Below, piece by piece: positions 15,422 to 16,270 of a stretch of DNA of 16,270 nt. How positions within the stretch are numbered: position 1 is the stretch's first letter; each line of letters opens with the position of its first letter. The notes under the pieces are model-generated. The model was not told where the DNA came from. It searched no databases and worked only from the letters and a program-made list of their open reading frames with translations. This DNA is from CAZOEL01 sp964578835 (GTDB lineage Bacteria; Desulfobacterota; Syntrophobacteria; Syntrophobacterales; Syntrophobacteraceae): positions 1-16,270 of the forward strand of contig CAZOEL010000113.1 in the NCBI GenBank assembly GCA_964578835.1, in the 5' to 3' direction. The translations under genes were made by a program, and so were the position numbers.

Positions 15422-15928
15422 TCACAGCAGCGCAGAATGTTTTTTGTGCCCGGACCATTTGGGCAGACCATCCGGGATGTCGAGTACCCGCATCCCGTAG
15501 AAAATGTGGCAGGTAGGTTTGAAGGAATCCGGCACATTGGCAGGATGCCCAAAATCAAAGAGAGAGGGAAATGCAAGCCACATCCTACGCCCCTCATCGG
15601 CAATGGGGGTTCCACATCTGGCGCAGCTAACCTTGCAGGGCAGGATGCGTTCATAAAGGCCTTGCTCGCTATTGAAAAAATGCAAGTGATTCAATCCAGC
15701 AGTGAATCTGACGTGATGTTTGTAGAAGATGGCGGCCCACTGCATGGGAGCGCCATGCAGTTTCTGGCACGCTTGGCAGTGGCAGATCTTAGCATCCACA
15801 GGATCAGAGCTCACCTCGTATCGAACAGCCCCACAATAGCAAGCCGCCTGATATTTGGGGATGAACGCCGCATCATCCAGTGACGCATAGTCGGGTCCGA
15901 ATCGGGCTTCTGTGGAAAGTATCTTCAA
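15422..15928 (-). CDS. GFA-family (CENP-V/Mss4-like fold) zinc protein
   Basis: The product has 168 residues. The GFA family (named after glutathione-dependent formaldehyde-activating enzyme) has a beta-rich fold that binds zinc through conserved Cys pairs. Visible ligands are Cys30-x-Cys32 (ACYCGAVRYEV), Cys49-His50-Cys51-x2-Cys54 (ICHCQACQKLHG) and Cys102-x2-Cys105 (VSCARCGTPI). This is the usual set, so it should bind zinc; many members have no proven activity. The 26 residues before the first Cys pair are longer than in many members. The start is TTG at 15928, with AAGGAG 12 bases upstream, inside the last codons of the preceding gene; the start is uncertain. It follows the truncated editing-domain gene by 5 bases on the same strand, so they were probably co-transcribed. 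Confidence 0.9.
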   Translation of the reverse strand: MKILSTEARFGPDYASLDDAAFIPKYQAACYCGAVRYEVSSDPVDAKICHCQACQKLHGAPMQWAAIFYKHHVRFTAGLNHLHFFNSEQGLYERILPCKVSCARCGTPIADEGRRMWLAFPSLFDFGHPANVPDSFKPTCHIFYGMRVLDIPDGLPKWSGHKKHSALL

Positions 15929-15933
15929 TCCTT

Positions 15934-16224
15934 CTAAAACTCCTTGTAGATCCTCGCCAGGGGATGTCCAGGCGCATCGATGGAAAGGTCATTGAAATAA
16001 CCGTATGGCGTCTGGATCGCTGTGTATCCTGCGACTTCCAAACGCTCCTGCACCCGATCGATAAGCGCCTTGGCGTCCTCGGGTTCCGCCTTTTCCTCGC
16101 CAAGGTGGGTGAACGAGTGCAGGACAATTCTTTGGGTTTCCCACTTTCTGGCCAGCCATTTGGCGTTTTTCACAAGCTTGGTTTCAACCGAGTTTCCTTC
16201 CGTTACGTCAGGAGGCTTCAGCGC
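15934..16224 (-). pseudogene. C-terminal part of a threonyl-tRNA synthetase editing-domain protein, 5' end lost
   Basis: Reading leftward from the in-frame TGA at 16225-16227, the frame gives VTEGNSVETKLVKNAKWLA, then RIVLHSFTHLGEEKA, AGYTAIQTPYGYFNDLSIDA and PGHPLARIYKEF. This matches the second half of the archaeal-type ThrRS editing domain (a D-aminoacyl-tRNA deacylase-like fold that clears mischarged tRNA-Thr), which also exists as stand-alone proteins. The motifs LHSFTHLGE and TPYGYF are characteristic. Roughly 50 N-terminal residues of the domain, with part of its editing site, are missing. A GTG at 16173 could start a 79-residue product, but it would lack those residues too. The frame is cut next to tandem repeats (16221-16268), so an insertion sequence is the likely cause. 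It is followed by the GFA gene after 5 bases. Confidence 0.75.
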
Positions 16225-16270
16225 TCATCAAAGCTGACCCAGTTACGCTCAGATAAATTGACCCACTTGA
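16221..16270. mobile_element. Probable end of an IS21-type element, running off the window
   Basis: Two tandem direct repeats of 24 bases, 16221-16244 and 16245-16268, share 17 of 24 positions, including CGCTCA and TGACCCA at the same places. Tandem repeats with GACCCA/TGGGTC cores of about 20 bases are typical of the ends of IS21-family elements. The transposase genes would lie beyond 16270 and are not seen. The exact end of the element could not be fixed. Confidence 0.5.

Noticed and set aside
15437..15883. 148-codon plus-strand open frame
   Set aside because: Antisense to the GFA-family gene with its complete Cys set.
1..16270. CRISPR array, tRNA, rRNA, toxin-antitoxin or integron attC sites
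   Set aside because: No regularly spaced repeats, cloverleaf, ribosomal sequence or cassette-like array seen; the recombinase also lacks features I would expect of an integron integrase.

Overview
The window looks like a chromosomal segment of an uncultivated Desulfobacterota-like (deltaproteobacterial) bacterium. The grounds are indirect: moderate GC, a single-domain response regulator and a PocR-PAS histidine kinase of the styles common there, an IHF-beta-like HU protein, and several small conserved-looking hypothetical proteins of the kind found in that group. No ribosomal or phylogenetic marker is present, so the assignment is an inference.

Layout, left to right. A tyrosine recombinase (175-1015) is split by one extra base in an A run and followed by a clear terminator. 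Next come a single-domain response regulator (1333-1794), a decayed stretch (about 1797-2201), a 394-residue protein of unknown function (2326-3510) and a small lipoprotein (3650-3892). On the minus strand lies a membrane-anchored endonuclease/exonuclease/phosphatase protein (4346-5389). Then comes a second decayed stretch (5520-5814, minus) that shares a diverged repeat with the first, and a large PocR-PAS-HisKA-HATPase sensor kinase (6219-7988). A strong bidirectional terminator (8272-8320) separates the kinase from an exported Lys/Ala-rich protein on the minus strand (8344-8751).

The middle part holds an 89-residue hypothetical protein, a secreted-protein pseudogene with three +1 frame breaks and a nonsense codon (9702-10169), an IHF-beta-like DNA-bending protein (minus), and two unrecognised plus-strand genes. 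The right part has a coupled pair (a 128-residue protein plus a zinc-ribbon/RDD membrane protein), an exported 240-residue protein, a YbcJ-like S4 RNA-binding protein and an 86-residue hypothetical protein. On the minus strand at the right edge are a GFA-family zinc protein and the C-terminal part of a threonyl-tRNA editing-domain protein. The latter is cut short next to two tandem 24-base repeats that resemble an IS21-type element end running off the window.

The genes do not form one pathway. Most stand alone with their own ribosome binding sites. The convincing co-transcribed pairs are 12613-12999 with 13001-13609, and 16224-15934 with 15928-15422. Coding density is low, near three quarters, and there are three broken genes, two decayed repeats, a recombinase and a probable insertion-sequence end. 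This reads as an accessory region undergoing decay. I found no CRISPR array, tRNA, rRNA, toxin-antitoxin pair or recognisable defence island. The items most worth following are the broken secreted protein with nuclease-like motifs, the shared diverged repeat, and the truncated editing-domain gene.
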